From the NCBI GenBank assembly GCA_945873095.1, contig CAMCBU010000014.1, positions 1 to 48,113 of the forward strand: a DNA stretch of 48,113 bases, in the 5' to 3' direction. The position numbers and the translations under genes are program-made. Below the pieces are notes generated by a model. It did no database searches. It was not told the origin of the DNA and saw nothing but the letters and a program-made list of their open reading frames with translations. The DNA comes from Klebsiella pneumoniae (GTDB lineage Bacteria > Pseudomonadota > Gammaproteobacteria > Steroidobacterales > Steroidobacteraceae). Below are positions 1 through 8,246 of the stretch, piece after piece; positions within the stretch are counted from its first letter, which is position 1, and each line of letters begins with the position of its first letter.

Positions 1-60
1 AGTCCAGTCTTCTCATAATCCTTTGGCCTTGGTCCGAATCCAAGCGGGGCCAGTCTATTC

Positions 61-343
61 TTACGTCGCGCGGCGCTTTTTCTCTGCTTGTGCCAGATCG
101 AAAGTGCTCTGCAGGTTCATCCAGAGGCGGGCAGAGGTGCCCAGTGTCTCTGCGAGGTCGAGCGCTGCATCTGCCGTGATACCGCGCTTGCCCTTGACGA
201 GTTCATTCAGTCTTGCCTTCGTCCAACCTACCTTTGCGGCGAACGCGGCCTGGGTGCCCCCCCCTGGGCTCAAGAAACTCTTCCAGAAGAATTTCTCCTG
301 GGTGAAACGGATTAGCCGGTTGCTTTTGGGTACGCTTAGTCAT
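61..343 (-). pseudogene. higA: HigA-family antitoxin, frameshifted
   Basis: This is an XRE-type antitoxin of the HigA family. The first 26 codons, from the ATG at 341-343, encode the typical opening (NPFHPGEILLEEFLEP). The helix-turn-helix core (TQAAFAAKVGW, ARLNELVKGKRGITAD) lies in a different frame that ends at 61. The two halves join at a run of eight G on the minus strand (257-264); with seven G the protein would read LEPRGGTQAAFA, a normal HigA junction. The lesion is therefore a +1 in a homopolymer, either a real mutation, a slippage site or a sequencing error. A remnant of the partner toxin lies just upstream. Family identification is firm; whether a functional protein is made is uncertain. 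Confidence 0.75.
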
Positions 344-356
344 GGTTGTTACGCTA

Positions 357-505
357 CTAGTGATAATCAAGCACGGTGACGTCAAAAGCATGACCAGATT
401 GCCACCGGAACACGATTCTCCACTGATCGTTGATCCGGATGGAGTGGTATCCGCTCCACCGCCTTTGAGTGCATCTGTCGAAAGCCGCGCGGGATTCGCA
501 CCGAT
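357..505 (-). pseudogene. HigB toxin C-terminal remnant
   Basis: Minus-strand codons ending at the TAG 357-359 encode the typical end of a HigB/RelE-like toxin: YHSIRINDQWRIVFRW, then a short acidic stretch ending LDYH. The preceding segment (ANPARLSTDALKG) also matches this family but lies in another frame, consistent with one lost base. The N-terminal half is absent because lpxD ends at 522. The stop lies 13 bases before the HigA start, the usual higBA spacing. It is read here as a dead toxin fragment, too short and broken to be active. Confidence 0.6.
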
Positions 506-521
506 TAGCGACTGATCTTTT

Positions 522-1577
522 TTAAGTTCGTGTCCTTTCCAGATCGGCGATCCGGCGGCGCAATTCGGCGCCCTTGCGTGCGGCAGCCGTATTGCGCAGA
601 TATTCATCCATGGGCTGCGTGGGTAGCGACGCATAAACGCCAGACTTGTCAATATCTTTGACGACGCCCGCACGATGTACGAGAACTACATCTTCACCCA
701 CACTCACGTGATCGATGACACCAGTCTGGCCACTCGCAATGACCCGTTTGCCAATGCGGCTCGAACCGGCGATACAGAACATCGCCGTTAGCAGACAGTC
801 TTCGCCGATTTCGACGTTGTGTGCGACATGACACAGATTGTCGAACTTGGTGCCGCTGCCGATACGGGTCTCTGCGTAGGTTGCACGGTCAATCGTGTTG
901 TTGGCGCCGATACGTACGCAATCGCCGATGACCACGATCCCGGTTTGCGGAATAGGGTGGCTGCGACGGTTCGAATCTTGGGCGAAGCCGAAGCCCTCGG
1001 ATCCGATCACGCTTCCAGCGCCAACCACCACCTCTTTGCCGAGACGGCATCGGTAACCGATCACCGCGTTGGGGTGCACGACGCTACCGTCACCGATGAT
1101 GGCGTCGTGCTCAATAACGGCACCCGACATGATGCGACAGCGCGCGCCAATAACGACGTTTCGACCCACCACGGCGCGCGGCTCAACGACTGTATCTGCG
1201 CCGAGCGTCGCTGAGGGATGCACGACGGCTGATAGGTGCACCGGGCCCTCCCAGCCTGCCGCGTCAAAATCACGTGCTGCGTAGCGCTGTTTGATGAACG
1301 CGTGTGCAAGCGACACTTGGTTGGTCAACAACACTACTGTCGTCAGGGCTCCCGCCGGTAGCTGCTCCCGCAGGCCTCGGGCCATCACCATTACCCGTGG
1401 ACCTCGCTCTAGCACGTAGTTCAGCAGCGCGGGTTTGTCGGCGAAGACTAAATCGCCTGGGCCGCAGTCTTGGACCGCGGCGATGCCGGTCACCTCGCAG
1501 TCCTCGGGAACCGACCCTTCCAGGGTCAACCCTGCCTCGCGGCAGGCCTCAACGATCACGGAGAGTTGAGTGTTCAT
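522..1577 (-). CDS. lpxD: UDP-3-O-acylglucosamine N-acyltransferase LpxD
   Basis: LpxD transfers a 3-hydroxyacyl chain from acyl-ACP to the amine of UDP-3-O-acylglucosamine in cytoplasmic lipid A synthesis. The protein is 351 aa, close to the usual 340. Residues 1-110 form the uridine-binding N-domain. Hexapeptide repeats of the left-handed beta-helix run from about 115 to 320 (for example SATLGAD, NVVIGAR, VRIGANN). The segment HVAHNVEIGED at 250-260 carries the expected catalytic histidine, and GFGFAQD is characteristic. A GTG six codons upstream (1595) is an alternative start; neither has a strong ribosome site. It stands alone, not in the usual bamA-lpxD-fabZ-lpxA order, so it may be a second copy. 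Confidence 0.9.
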   Translation of the reverse strand: MNTQLSVIVEACREAGLTLEGSVPEDCEVTGIAAVQDCGPGDLVFADKPALLNYVLERGPRVMVMARGLREQLPAGALTTVVLLTNQVSLAHAFIKQRYAARDFDAAGWEGPVHLSAVVHPSATLGADTVVEPRAVVGRNVVIGARCRIMSGAVIEHDAIIGDGSVVHPNAVIGYRCRLGKEVVVGAGSVIGSEGFGFAQDSNRRSHPIPQTGIVVIGDCVRIGANNTIDRATYAETRIGSGTKFDNLCHVAHNVEIGEDCLLTAMFCIAGSSRIGKRVIASGQTGVIDHVSVGEDVVLVHRAGVVKDIDKSGVYASLPTQPMDEYLRNTAAARKGAELRRRIADLERTRT

Positions 1578-1693
1578 AGCGCCGAGTGTATCCACAGCCC
1601 GCGGCCGCTGTCTCGGGCAAAAATCTTGAGGGCTTGGAAACGACGGTCATTTGCCAGCCCCGATCTCAGGGAAATGTCAGAGGCGTAGTAGAT

Positions 1694-1728
1694 AAAAAAA
1701 CCCCGGGCGCCTGACAGCGACCCGGGGG
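1694..1728 (-). terminator. Rho-independent terminator after the fasciclin gene
   Basis: Read on the minus strand, CCCCGGG and CCCGGGG form a GC-rich stem around a 13-base loop and are followed by seven T. It sits about 60 bases after the stop of the fasciclin-domain gene and before lpxD, so the two genes are probably transcribed separately. Confidence 0.8.
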
Positions 1729-1790
1729 CTTTCATCGGGATACCGCCGCAGCGGCAGACCCGCGACGGCGTCATCGGTGGGGAAAGTCAA

Positions 1791-2330
1791 TTACTTCGGC
1801 AGCATCACCGAGTCAATGACATGGATCACGCCGTTCGAGGCGGCGATGTCGGTGGCGGTCACGTTGGCGCCATCAACGCTGACTTTACCGTCCTTCACGG
1901 CGATCTTCACCGACTGACCCTGCACGGTCGTGGCCTCTTTGAGTTGCACGACATCCGCCGCTTTCACGGCACCCGGGACGACGTGGTAAGTCAACACCGC
2001 GGTCAGACGAGCCTTGTTCTCCGGCTTGAGAAGGTTATCCAGCGTGCCTGCTGGCAGCTTCGCAAAAGCCGCATCCGTCGGCGCGAACACCGTGAACGGA
2101 CCTTTGCCCTTGAGCGTCTCGACCAGCCCGGCAGCTGTGAGAGCCTTGGCGAGCGTGCCAAAGCTTCCCGCTGCGACAGCGGTATCGACGATATCTTTGT
2201 TCGCCTTCGACTTATCACCATGCCCGCTTGCGAGCGCTGCAGGAGCAGCGATCAGCGCAGCCGCTGCAAGTGCAAAAACGGCAACGAGGGAGCGCGATGA
2301 CCGACTCCCCGAGAAATGAAACTGAAACAT
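1791..2330 (-). CDS. Secreted fasciclin (FAS1) domain protein
   Basis: A 179-aa protein with an N-terminal signal sequence: a basic start, a hydrophobic stretch at about 16-32 and an Ala-rich cleavage region ending ALASG. One FAS1 domain fills residues 45-178. It shows both conserved boxes, H1 ([15 protein letters not shown]) and H2 (LTYHVVPG), and ends in the usual NGVIHVID segment. Single-FAS1 secreted proteins are common in Proteobacteria and are linked to adhesion or surface interaction; the ligand here is unknown. A strong ribosome site (GGAGGATCC) precedes the ATG. The gene appears monocistronic, with a terminator 60 bases downstream. Confidence 0.9.
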   Translation of the reverse strand: MFQFHFSGSRSSRSLVAVFALAAAALIAAPAALASGHGDKSKANKDIVDTAVAAGSFGTLAKALTAAGLVETLKGKGPFTVFAPTDAAFAKLPAGTLDNLLKPENKARLTAVLTYHVVPGAVKAADVVQLKEATTVQGQSVKIAVKDGKVSVDGANVTATDIAASNGVIHVIDSVMLPK

Positions 2331-2433
2331 TGAGGATCCTCCACGAACGTTTGATGTCCTACCGACACGAAATGGTGCCGTAACGATAGATAGACCCTAG
2401 ATTCGGAGGATAAGTTCCAGGATTTCGGTTCCC

Positions 2434-3189
2434 TCAAAAATTAACTCCGGCCGCACCGTCGATCGCGATCCCCGCACCGGAGACGAACTTGGCCGCGTCG
2501 GTCGCGAGGAACAACGCGACGGCGGCGACATCCACCGGATCGCCAATACGGCCCAACGGTGCCTTGGTTTCCCAGTAATTTCGGAAGTTGGGGTCATCGA
2601 AGAACGGGCGTGACATACCGGTCCAGATCGAACCCGGCTGAAGGGCATTGACGCGGATCCCATATTTTCCAAGATCGACGGCCATGCCACGCGACAAGCC
2701 GAGCACTGCGTGCTTAGAGGTTGCATAGGCGGAGAGTTGCGGCCCGCCGGTGGAGGACATGATTGAGGCCAGGTTGATCACACTGCCGCCTCCGCGCGCT
2801 CGTAGGTGCGGCACAGCGGCGCGTGTCAGCCGAAACACCGATCGTACGTTGACGTTCATGATTCGATCGAACTCGCTGTCGGTCGTCTCCTCAAACTGCT
2901 TACCGAGTGCGATCCCCGCATTATTCACGAGGATATCGAGCCCACCGAACTCGCCTACCGCCGTATCGACAAGACGTTGCGGCGCATCATCGGCAGTGAT
3001 GTCCACCTCGATCGCACGAACCTGCGGGTTGTGCGGAAACCGATCGCTCAATCCGTGATCAGCAAGGTCGCTGACGACCACGCGAGCTCCCTCCCGCAGG
3101 TAGAGTGCGGCGATCGCCTCGCCGATACCGCTGGCTGCACCGGTGACGATTGCGACCTTATCTTGCAAGCTGTTGCCTTGGCTCTGCAT
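2434..3189 (-). CDS. SDR family NAD(P)-dependent oxidoreductase
   Basis: A classical short-chain dehydrogenase of 251 aa. The dinucleotide-binding motif TGAASGIG is at 16-23 and NNAG at 89-92. The catalytic set is intact: S142, Y155 and K159 (SAYATSK). An acidic residue after beta-2 (D41) favours NAD over NADP. The ATG at 3187-3189 was chosen because AGGAG lies 7 bases before it; an in-frame extension upstream lacks such a site. It is divergent from the PsiE-like gene. The substrate cannot be told from sequence; FabG-like and hydroxysteroid-dehydrogenase-like roles are both possible. Confidence 0.85.
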   Translation of the reverse strand: MQSQGNSLQDKVAIVTGAASGIGEAIAALYLREGARVVVSDLADHGLSDRFPHNPQVRAIEVDITADDAPQRLVDTAVGEFGGLDILVNNAGIALGKQFEETTDSEFDRIMNVNVRSVFRLTRAAVPHLRARGGGSVINLASIMSSTGGPQLSAYATSKHAVLGLSRGMAVDLGKYGIRVNALQPGSIWTGMSRPFFDDPNFRNYWETKAPLGRIGDPVDVAAVALFLATDAAKFVSGAGIAIDGAAGVNF

Positions 3190-3283
3190 CAAAGTTCTCC
3201 TGAAGTTTGCATTACGAGGACCTCGTCCGACCCGCTCGGGATATCGGCCGACCATCATTTAGTTTGGAAGATCGGGTACTGTA

Positions 3284-3296
3284 TGTGAAATTCACA
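3284..3296. promoter_or_regulatory. Perfect inverted repeat TGTGAA-A-TTCACA
   Basis: A 13-base inverted repeat lies in the divergent space between the SDR and the PsiE-like gene, about 27 bases before the PsiE-like ATG. It shares the TGTGA/TCACA arms of CRP sites, but the spacer is 3 rather than 6 bases, so it is not a standard CRP site. It is a candidate operator for an unidentified regulator. Confidence 0.35.
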
Positions 3297-3322
3297 GCAG
3301 CTTTCTGGTGAGGGAGAAGAAA

Positions 3323-3736
3323 ATGCCAAAAGACGTCAGAACATTGAGCTCTCGCGTGGTGCAGGTCAGCGAAAACGCGATACTTCTGGTCATCGGGCTT
3401 GCGACGCTGTTTGCAGCCGCCGTGGAAGTGAGGCGGCTCTTCGACACCGGGACGGTGAATCTGAGTGATCTGTTCCTGCTGTTCATCTATGCCGAGGTGC
3501 TCGGAATGGTCGGTGCATTTTATAAAAGCCACCGAATCCCGGTCACGCTGCCGATCATCATCGCGATGACAGCGCTGTGTCGCATGATCATTCTGCAAAG
3601 CAAAGATATCGACCCCGTCAATATCATCTACGAGGCCGGTGGAATCTTGATCTTGTCGGCAGCAGCCTTGTTGATGAGCTACAAAGACAAGATGAGTCTT
3701 GAAAAAATTAAATTGCGCCAAGACCATGAAGAGTGA
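3323..3736 (+). CDS. psiE: PsiE-like phosphate-starvation-inducible membrane protein
   Basis: A membrane protein of about 137 aa with four predicted hydrophobic segments, at roughly 17-37, 53-73, 80-97 and 107-125. It matches the small PsiE family in size (E. coli PsiE is 136 aa) and layout: an acidic residue-rich LFLLFIYAEVLGMV segment, a short basic loop (YKSHRIPV) and a conserved central RMIIL. PsiE is named for induction under phosphate starvation; its biochemical role is unknown. The ATG at 3323 follows AGGGAGA; a GTG at 3308 is the alternative. No clear Pho box was seen upstream. Confidence 0.8.
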   Translation: MPKDVRTLSSRVVQVSENAILLVIGLATLFAAAVEVRRLFDTGTVNLSDLFLLFIYAEVLGMVGAFYKSHRIPVTLPIIIAMTALCRMIILQSKDIDPVNIIYEAGGILILSAAALLMSYKDKMSLEKIKLRQDHEE

Positions 3737-3759
3737 ATCTGGCGGACGTGATCATCAGG

Positions 3760-5100
3760 TCATTCGCGAAAATCATCTAGCTCGATATGGTGCCGATGAA
3801 TTTTGTCGTAAAACGTTTTGCGCGGAATTTTCAGTATTTCGAGTGTCTGTTTGACGCTGCCGCCATTCGAGCGAAGAGCGTCGCGAATCAGACTGGCCTC
3901 GAATCGATCGACCAAGTTGGGTAGCGGATCACTCGTTCGCTCGCCTTGATCGCCGCCGAAACGATCGACACCAAGCACCACCCGGTCTGCGTAGTGGCTC
4001 AATTCGCGGATGTTGCCCGGCCATGGGTGCTCCATCAACATGGCTCTGACGCTCTTGGTCAGGTTGGGCGGGTCTCGTTTGAGACGCTGTGCAGAGCGTG
4101 CGAGTAGTTCGATGAATAGCGTAGCGATATCCTCGCGCCGCTCGCGCAGCGGCGGTAGGTGTAGCGTGATCGTGTTGAGCCGGAAGAACAAATCGGATCG
4201 AAACCGACTCTCCTTGACCATGCGTCCGAGGTCCTGAGTGGCGGCCGATATGACTCGACACGAAATATCGCGACTGACGGTCGCGCCGACTGCGGTGACT
4301 TGTTTTTTCTCGACGGCTCTAAGCAGACGCGCCTGCGCGGAGAGCGGAAGCGTATCGATTCCATCGAGAAACAGCGTACCTTTGTCCGCCAAGGTGATTC
4401 GCCCAGGCTTTTGTCGACGCATTCCCGAGATCGTCTCTTCCACCCCGAACAACTCTACCTCGATGAGCGATTCGGGAAGTGAGGCACAATCGACGATCGC
4501 GAGCGGTCTCGCGCTACGATTCGACAAAGTGTGCAGTGTCGCTGCAACCGACTCTTTGCCGGTGCCCGTCTCACCGAGCAGAAGAACGCTGACATCGGTA
4601 TTCGCAAGCTCACGAACGAGTGCCCGCAGCTGCACGATGCGCTCGCTCTCACCCCGTAACGGCAAGGGAGTATCGTCCTCGCGATTACCAGATCGAATTT
4701 TTCGGTTGTCGAGCACGAGACGACGATGCTCGATCGCGTTTCGGACACTAGTTAACAGTCTGGGTGGCGAAAACGGTTTCGAGATGAAATCGTAAGCGCC
4801 TTCGCGCATTAGATCGACTGCCTCCTGGAGTTCGCCGTGTCCGGTGATCAGAATGACCGGCAGTTCCGGGTCACTCTGCAGCAACCGGCGAAATAGCTGC
4901 CGACCATCCGCGCCAGGCAGACGAATGTCGGTCACCACGATTGCGTCCGTTTCAGGGCCCAACTTCGCTGTACAACTCTCGACCGATTCGTGAGCCGAAA
5001 CGACGAAACCCTCAAGTTCCAAAGATTGCCGGATGGCGTCGCGCAGAGACGAATCGTCCTCGAACAGAAAAACGGCTCCGGATGTTTTCCATATGTTCAT
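3760..5100 (-). CDS. DctD-like NtrC-family response regulator lacking GAFTGA
   Basis: A 446-aa regulator with three domains. The receiver (about 8-125) has acidic D15/D16, phospho-acceptor D58 and K108. The AAA+ domain (about 148-385) has Walker A GETGTGKE at 176-183 and arginine-finger region RFRSDLFFRLN. A Fis-type helix-turn-helix ends the protein. Two key features are altered. The sigma-54 contact loop GAFTGA is replaced by ETISGM (222-227), and Walker B reads GTLFLDGI, with glycine 247 in place of the catalytic glutamate. It probably cannot remodel sigma-54 holoenzyme and may act like TyrR or HupR through sigma-70. It overlaps the kinase stop by four bases (ATGA), so the pair is translationally coupled. 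The adjacent DctA carrier is the likely target. Confidence 0.88.
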   Translation of the reverse strand: MNIWKTSGAVFLFEDDSSLRDAIRQSLELEGFVVSAHESVESCTAKLGPETDAIVVTDIRLPGADGRQLFRRLLQSDPELPVILITGHGELQEAVDLMREGAYDFISKPFSPPRLLTSVRNAIEHRRLVLDNRKIRSGNREDDTPLPLRGESERIVQLRALVRELANTDVSVLLLGETGTGKESVAATLHTLSNRSARPLAIVDCASLPESLIEVELFGVEETISGMRRQKPGRITLADKGTLFLDGIDTLPLSAQARLLRAVEKKQVTAVGATVSRDISCRVISAATQDLGRMVKESRFRSDLFFRLNTITLHLPPLRERREDIATLFIELLARSAQRLKRDPPNLTKSVRAMLMEHPWPGNIRELSHYADRVVLGVDRFGGDQGERTSDPLPNLVDRFEASLIRDALRSNGGSVKQTLEILKIPRKTFYDKIHRHHIELDDFRE

Positions 5101-6773
5101 GTCTGGAAGGCGGGAATCGTTAGAACGAAGGCAGCACCGAGGGTCTCCGGATCGAATTCGAGTGAGCCTCCGAGGTCGGACGCGATATCGCGACTGATCA
5201 CAAGGCCGAGGCCGAGCCCCATAGGTTTTGATGACGAGAAAGGCAAGAACAGCTCGGAGCGGCGCTCCGGTGGTATTCCAGGCCCGTTATCGAATACGCG
5301 AATCCACACATAGCCGTCTGCCGCGCCCGTCTCCAGCGTGATGATGGGGTCCTGAATGTCGATGAGCGCATCCATGGCGTTTTGGATGAGATTGACGAGG
5401 ATTTGTTCGAGACGTGTCCGGTTGGCCAAGGCGATCTGCGGCTCGGGGAAGGTCATGCGTTGAAGCCGGATACGGCGAAGCTTCAGCGATTGCTCGAGCA
5501 GTAGCTGAGATCCGTCGATGGCATCGCGAATGGGTAATCGCTCTTTAGTTCCGGGCGATCGCCGCGAGAACTCACGAAGCTCATCGGTGATCAGACCGAT
5601 ACGGTCGGTCAGTGAGACGATGGTTTCGAGTGCGCGCATTGCAGAATTCGCATCGCCACGCTCAAACAGCTTTTTCGCGTTATCGGTATAGGTACGAATC
5701 GCTGCGGTCGGTTGATTGATTTCGTGCGCAACGCCTGCAGAAATCTGCCCGAGAATCGCGAGTCGATTAGCTTGGGTGAGATTTTCGCGAAGTTTTTGTA
5801 CGGTTGCTTCCGACCGTGATCGCTCCTCGATTTCGCGTAGCAGTCGTTGGTTGGAATTTTCGAGTTCGGTCGTTCGCTGGATAACCAGGTGCTCCAGTTC
5901 CGCCCGTTGTCTTGCCCGTCGGCGTCGTGATCCCACAATGAGATAAATCATCATGAGACTGACGAGTCCGAGCAACACGCCGATCGAGGCTCCGAGCAAA
6001 CTCGATGCCAGCACGGGTGTGCTGACGTCGCGACGGACAACCAAGATCCAATCCTGATAGAGCGTTGGGAGTGAGCTCGATATCCAGCCGTCGCGGATTG
6101 CAGACGAAGGGGTGTAGGTCGAAAATCGTTTGCTCGGAACCGAAGTCAGTAAGACCGTGTTTTCTTTGTCAGTGATCAGCGTTTCTTCCTGCTCTCGCCG
6201 CCAGTTCCGCTCCAGATCTGCAAACTCGACTTTGGCGACAACCACACCGGTCGCATCGCGAAGGCGATGCGCCAAATAGAGACCTGGGATACCACTGACC
6301 GTGCCCTGAGCGAACAACGCGCCGACGCCGGAGCTCATCGCATCGCGAAAGTACGAACGAAACGAGTAGTCTTGACCGATGAAGGTCGTCGATAACCGAT
6401 GGTTGCTCGCGACGAGCGTGATTCCATCGGCATTGACGAGATACAGCGTCGCAGCACCGTCCGCTCGGGCCAGCTGTTCGAAGTCGTCATTTAGGATTTG
6501 AACCACAGTTGCGCGCGAGTCGGGGGACGTGCGCGGGTCGACCGCGATCGCTAACTGCGGATTCCCCGCCAGAGTCGTTGGCAGAAGACGATGTCGTTCG
6601 ATTTCACTACGCAATAGTTCGCGGCGCAGGGCGGCGTCGACGCGCAGCTGTTGCGTTTGTTGGCGCAATTCGTACCGCGCGCCGACGAGGTGACCAACCC
6701 AGCCGGCCGTCGCCGCGACTAGGATCGCAGCGATCGTCCAGATGAGAGATGGCGGCGGTCTGAATTTGGGCAT
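5097..6773 (-). CDS. dctB: DctB-like sensor histidine kinase
   Basis: A membrane sensor kinase of 558 aa. TM1 (about 10-30) and TM2 (about 255-280) flank a periplasmic double-Cache region with the DctB-type segment YSFRSYF at 136-142, which in DctB binds C4-dicarboxylates. A coiled linker at about 285-335 leads to the HisKA box ISAGVAHEINQP with H350. The ATPase domain has an N box (LVNLIQNAMDAL), G1 (DNGPGIP) and G2 (GLGLGLVISRDI). The ATG at 6771-6773 was chosen because TM1 follows directly; longer in-frame starts would run into the divergent dctA. It is coupled to the downstream response regulator. Confidence 0.9.
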   Translation of the reverse strand: MPKFRPPPSLIWTIAAILVAATAGWVGHLVGARYELRQQTQQLRVDAALRRELLRSEIERHRLLPTTLAGNPQLAIAVDPRTSPDSRATVVQILNDDFEQLARADGAATLYLVNADGITLVASNHRLSTTFIGQDYSFRSYFRDAMSSGVGALFAQGTVSGIPGLYLAHRLRDATGVVVAKVEFADLERNWRREQEETLITDKENTVLLTSVPSKRFSTYTPSSAIRDGWISSSLPTLYQDWILVVRRDVSTPVLASSLLGASIGVLLGLVSLMMIYLIVGSRRRRARQRAELEHLVIQRTTELENSNQRLLREIEERSRSEATVQKLRENLTQANRLAILGQISAGVAHEINQPTAAIRTYTDNAKKLFERGDANSAMRALETIVSLTDRIGLITDELREFSRRSPGTKERLPIRDAIDGSQLLLEQSLKLRRIRLQRMTFPEPQIALANRTRLEQILVNLIQNAMDALIDIQDPIITLETGAADGYVWIRVFDNGPGIPPERRSELFLPFSSSKPMGLGLGLVISRDIASDLGGSLEFDPETLGAAFVLTIPAFQT

Positions 6774-6828
6774 CCCACCGCAGAATAGGCTGTTTGGCGA
6801 GAATCTGCACAAGTACCGTATTGAGTGA

Positions 6829-6869
6829 GCGGAAAACCGCACACGTAGACCATGTAAAACCAATATAAT
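6829..6869 (+). promoter_or_regulatory. Candidate dctA promoter region
   Basis: A perfect TATAAT hexamer at 6864-6869 lies 66 bases before the dctA start, with no good -35 at the standard spacing. The short inverted repeat GCGG-AAAA-CCGC (6829-6840) sits just upstream. A strong -10 with a weak -35 and an upstream palindrome fits an activator-dependent sigma-70 promoter. No correctly spaced sigma-54 element was found, which agrees with the altered regulator next door. Confidence 0.4.
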
Positions 6870-6934
6870 CAACGGGTTAGATCCGTTTGGACTTAGCTGG
6901 TGGTCAGTAGCGGTACGGTATCTAATCGGCTGCC

Positions 6935-8215
6935 ATGAGTGCCAGTCCACAAGTCGTCTCGATCCCACGTCTCCCGTGGTGGCGTTCGCTATACGCGCAA
7001 GTGATAGCCGCCATCCTGATTGGCGCTGCACTTGGGCACTTCTCGCCGGACCTCGCCGTTCAGCTGAAGCCCCTCGGCGACATGTTCATCAAACTCGTGA
7101 AAATGGTGATCGGTCCGGTGATTTTTTTGACGGTCGCCGGTGGCCTCGCTGGGATGGGCTCTCTCGGACGCCTTGGAAGCACGACCGGGAAGGCGATGAT
7201 CTATTTCCTCACCGTGTCGACCTTTGCGCTCGTCATCGGGCTTGTCGTCGCCAACGTGGTGAGGCCAGGCGCTGGGATGAACGTGGATCCGGCCACTCTT
7301 GATCCGGCGGCCGTGGGTGCCTTTGTCGGTAAAGCCGAGGAGCAGACCCTCGTCGGATTTTTGCTGTCGATCATCCCCGACACGTTCGCCGGCGCGTTGA
7401 CTGGCGGACAAATTTTACCCGTGTTGTTCATCGCGATCATTTTTGGAGTGAGCGTCGCGTCGCTGACTGAAGCACGTCATCGGATCAGCGCTGTTCTACA
7501 TGATCTCAGTGAGGTGTTCTTCAGGATGGTGTCGATCTTGATGAAATTTGCACCGATCGGGGCGTTCGGTGCCTTTGCCTTCACGATCGGGAAGTACGGC
7601 ATCGATAGCGTCGCCAACCTGGCGGTACTGATTGCGACCTTCTACCTCACCTCGGCACTGTTCATCGCTGGTGTCCTCGGCATCATCGCTTACGCGAGTG
7701 GCTTCTCTCTCTGGAACTTGCTGCGCTACCTAAGAGAGGAAATCTGGCTCGTGATTGGCACCAGCTCGTCAGAGGCGGCTCTGCCGACTTTGATGCGCAA
7801 ACTCGAAAGCGCCGGATGTGCAAAGTCTGTCGTCGGGCTGGTCGTGCCAACGGGTTATTCCTTCAATCTCGATGGAACGAACATCTATATGACGCTGGCC
7901 GCGTTGTTTATCGCGCAGGCTACGGGAATCGACCTTACGCTCCAGCAACAGGTGTTGTTGTTGCTGGTGGCCATCGTGAGTTCAAAGGGTGCAGCCGGGG
8001 TGACCGGTGCCGGATTCATCACCTTAGCGGCAACACTCGCGGTCGTGCCCAGCGTTCCGGTTGCCGGCATGGCGCTTATTCTCGGGATCGATCGGTTCAT
8101 GTCGGAGTGTCGCGCGGTCACCAACTTCATCGGTAACGCCGTCGCCACGATCGTCATTGCCCGCTGGGAGCGTGCTTTGGATCGCGAGAAATTGTTATCG
8201 GTATTGAATTCGTAA
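6935..8215 (+). CDS. dctA: DctA-type C4-dicarboxylate/H+ or Na+ symporter
   Basis: A 426-aa inner-membrane carrier of the dicarboxylate/amino acid:cation symporter family, which takes up succinate, fumarate and malate. Family signatures are present: the serine-rich hairpin [17 protein letters not shown], the NLDGTNIYM segment of TM7, a second hairpin [13 protein letters not shown], and the TM8 substrate-binding segment [16 protein letters not shown] with the conserved Asp, Arg and Asn. About eight transmembrane helices are evident. It is divergent from dctB and dctD-like genes, the classic arrangement, and is followed after 31 bases by a TonB-dependent receptor on the same strand, an unusual downstream partner. 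Confidence 0.93.
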   Translation: MSASPQVVSIPRLPWWRSLYAQVIAAILIGAALGHFSPDLAVQLKPLGDMFIKLVKMVIGPVIFLTVAGGLAGMGSLGRLGSTTGKAMIYFLTVSTFALVIGLVVANVVRPGAGMNVDPATLDPAAVGAFVGKAEEQTLVGFLLSIIPDTFAGALTGGQILPVLFIAIIFGVSVASLTEARHRISAVLHDLSEVFFRMVSILMKFAPIGAFGAFAFTIGKYGIDSVANLAVLIATFYLTSALFIAGVLGIIAYASGFSLWNLLRYLREEIWLVIGTSSSEAALPTLMRKLESAGCAKSVVGLVVPTGYSFNLDGTNIYMTLAALFIAQATGIDLTLQQQVLLLLVAIVSSKGAAGVTGAGFITLAATLAVVPSVPVAGMALILGIDRFMSECRAVTNFIGNAVATIVIARWERALDREKLLSVLNS

Positions 8216-8246
8216 GGTTTATCGCAATTTTTTCTGAGGAGTTGTC

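Noticed and set aside
6793-6810. TTGGCGAGAATCTGCAC as a sigma-54 promoter for dctA
   Set aside because: The GG and GC elements are 9 bases apart instead of 10 and the -24 box is a poor match, so it does not meet the sigma-54 pattern.
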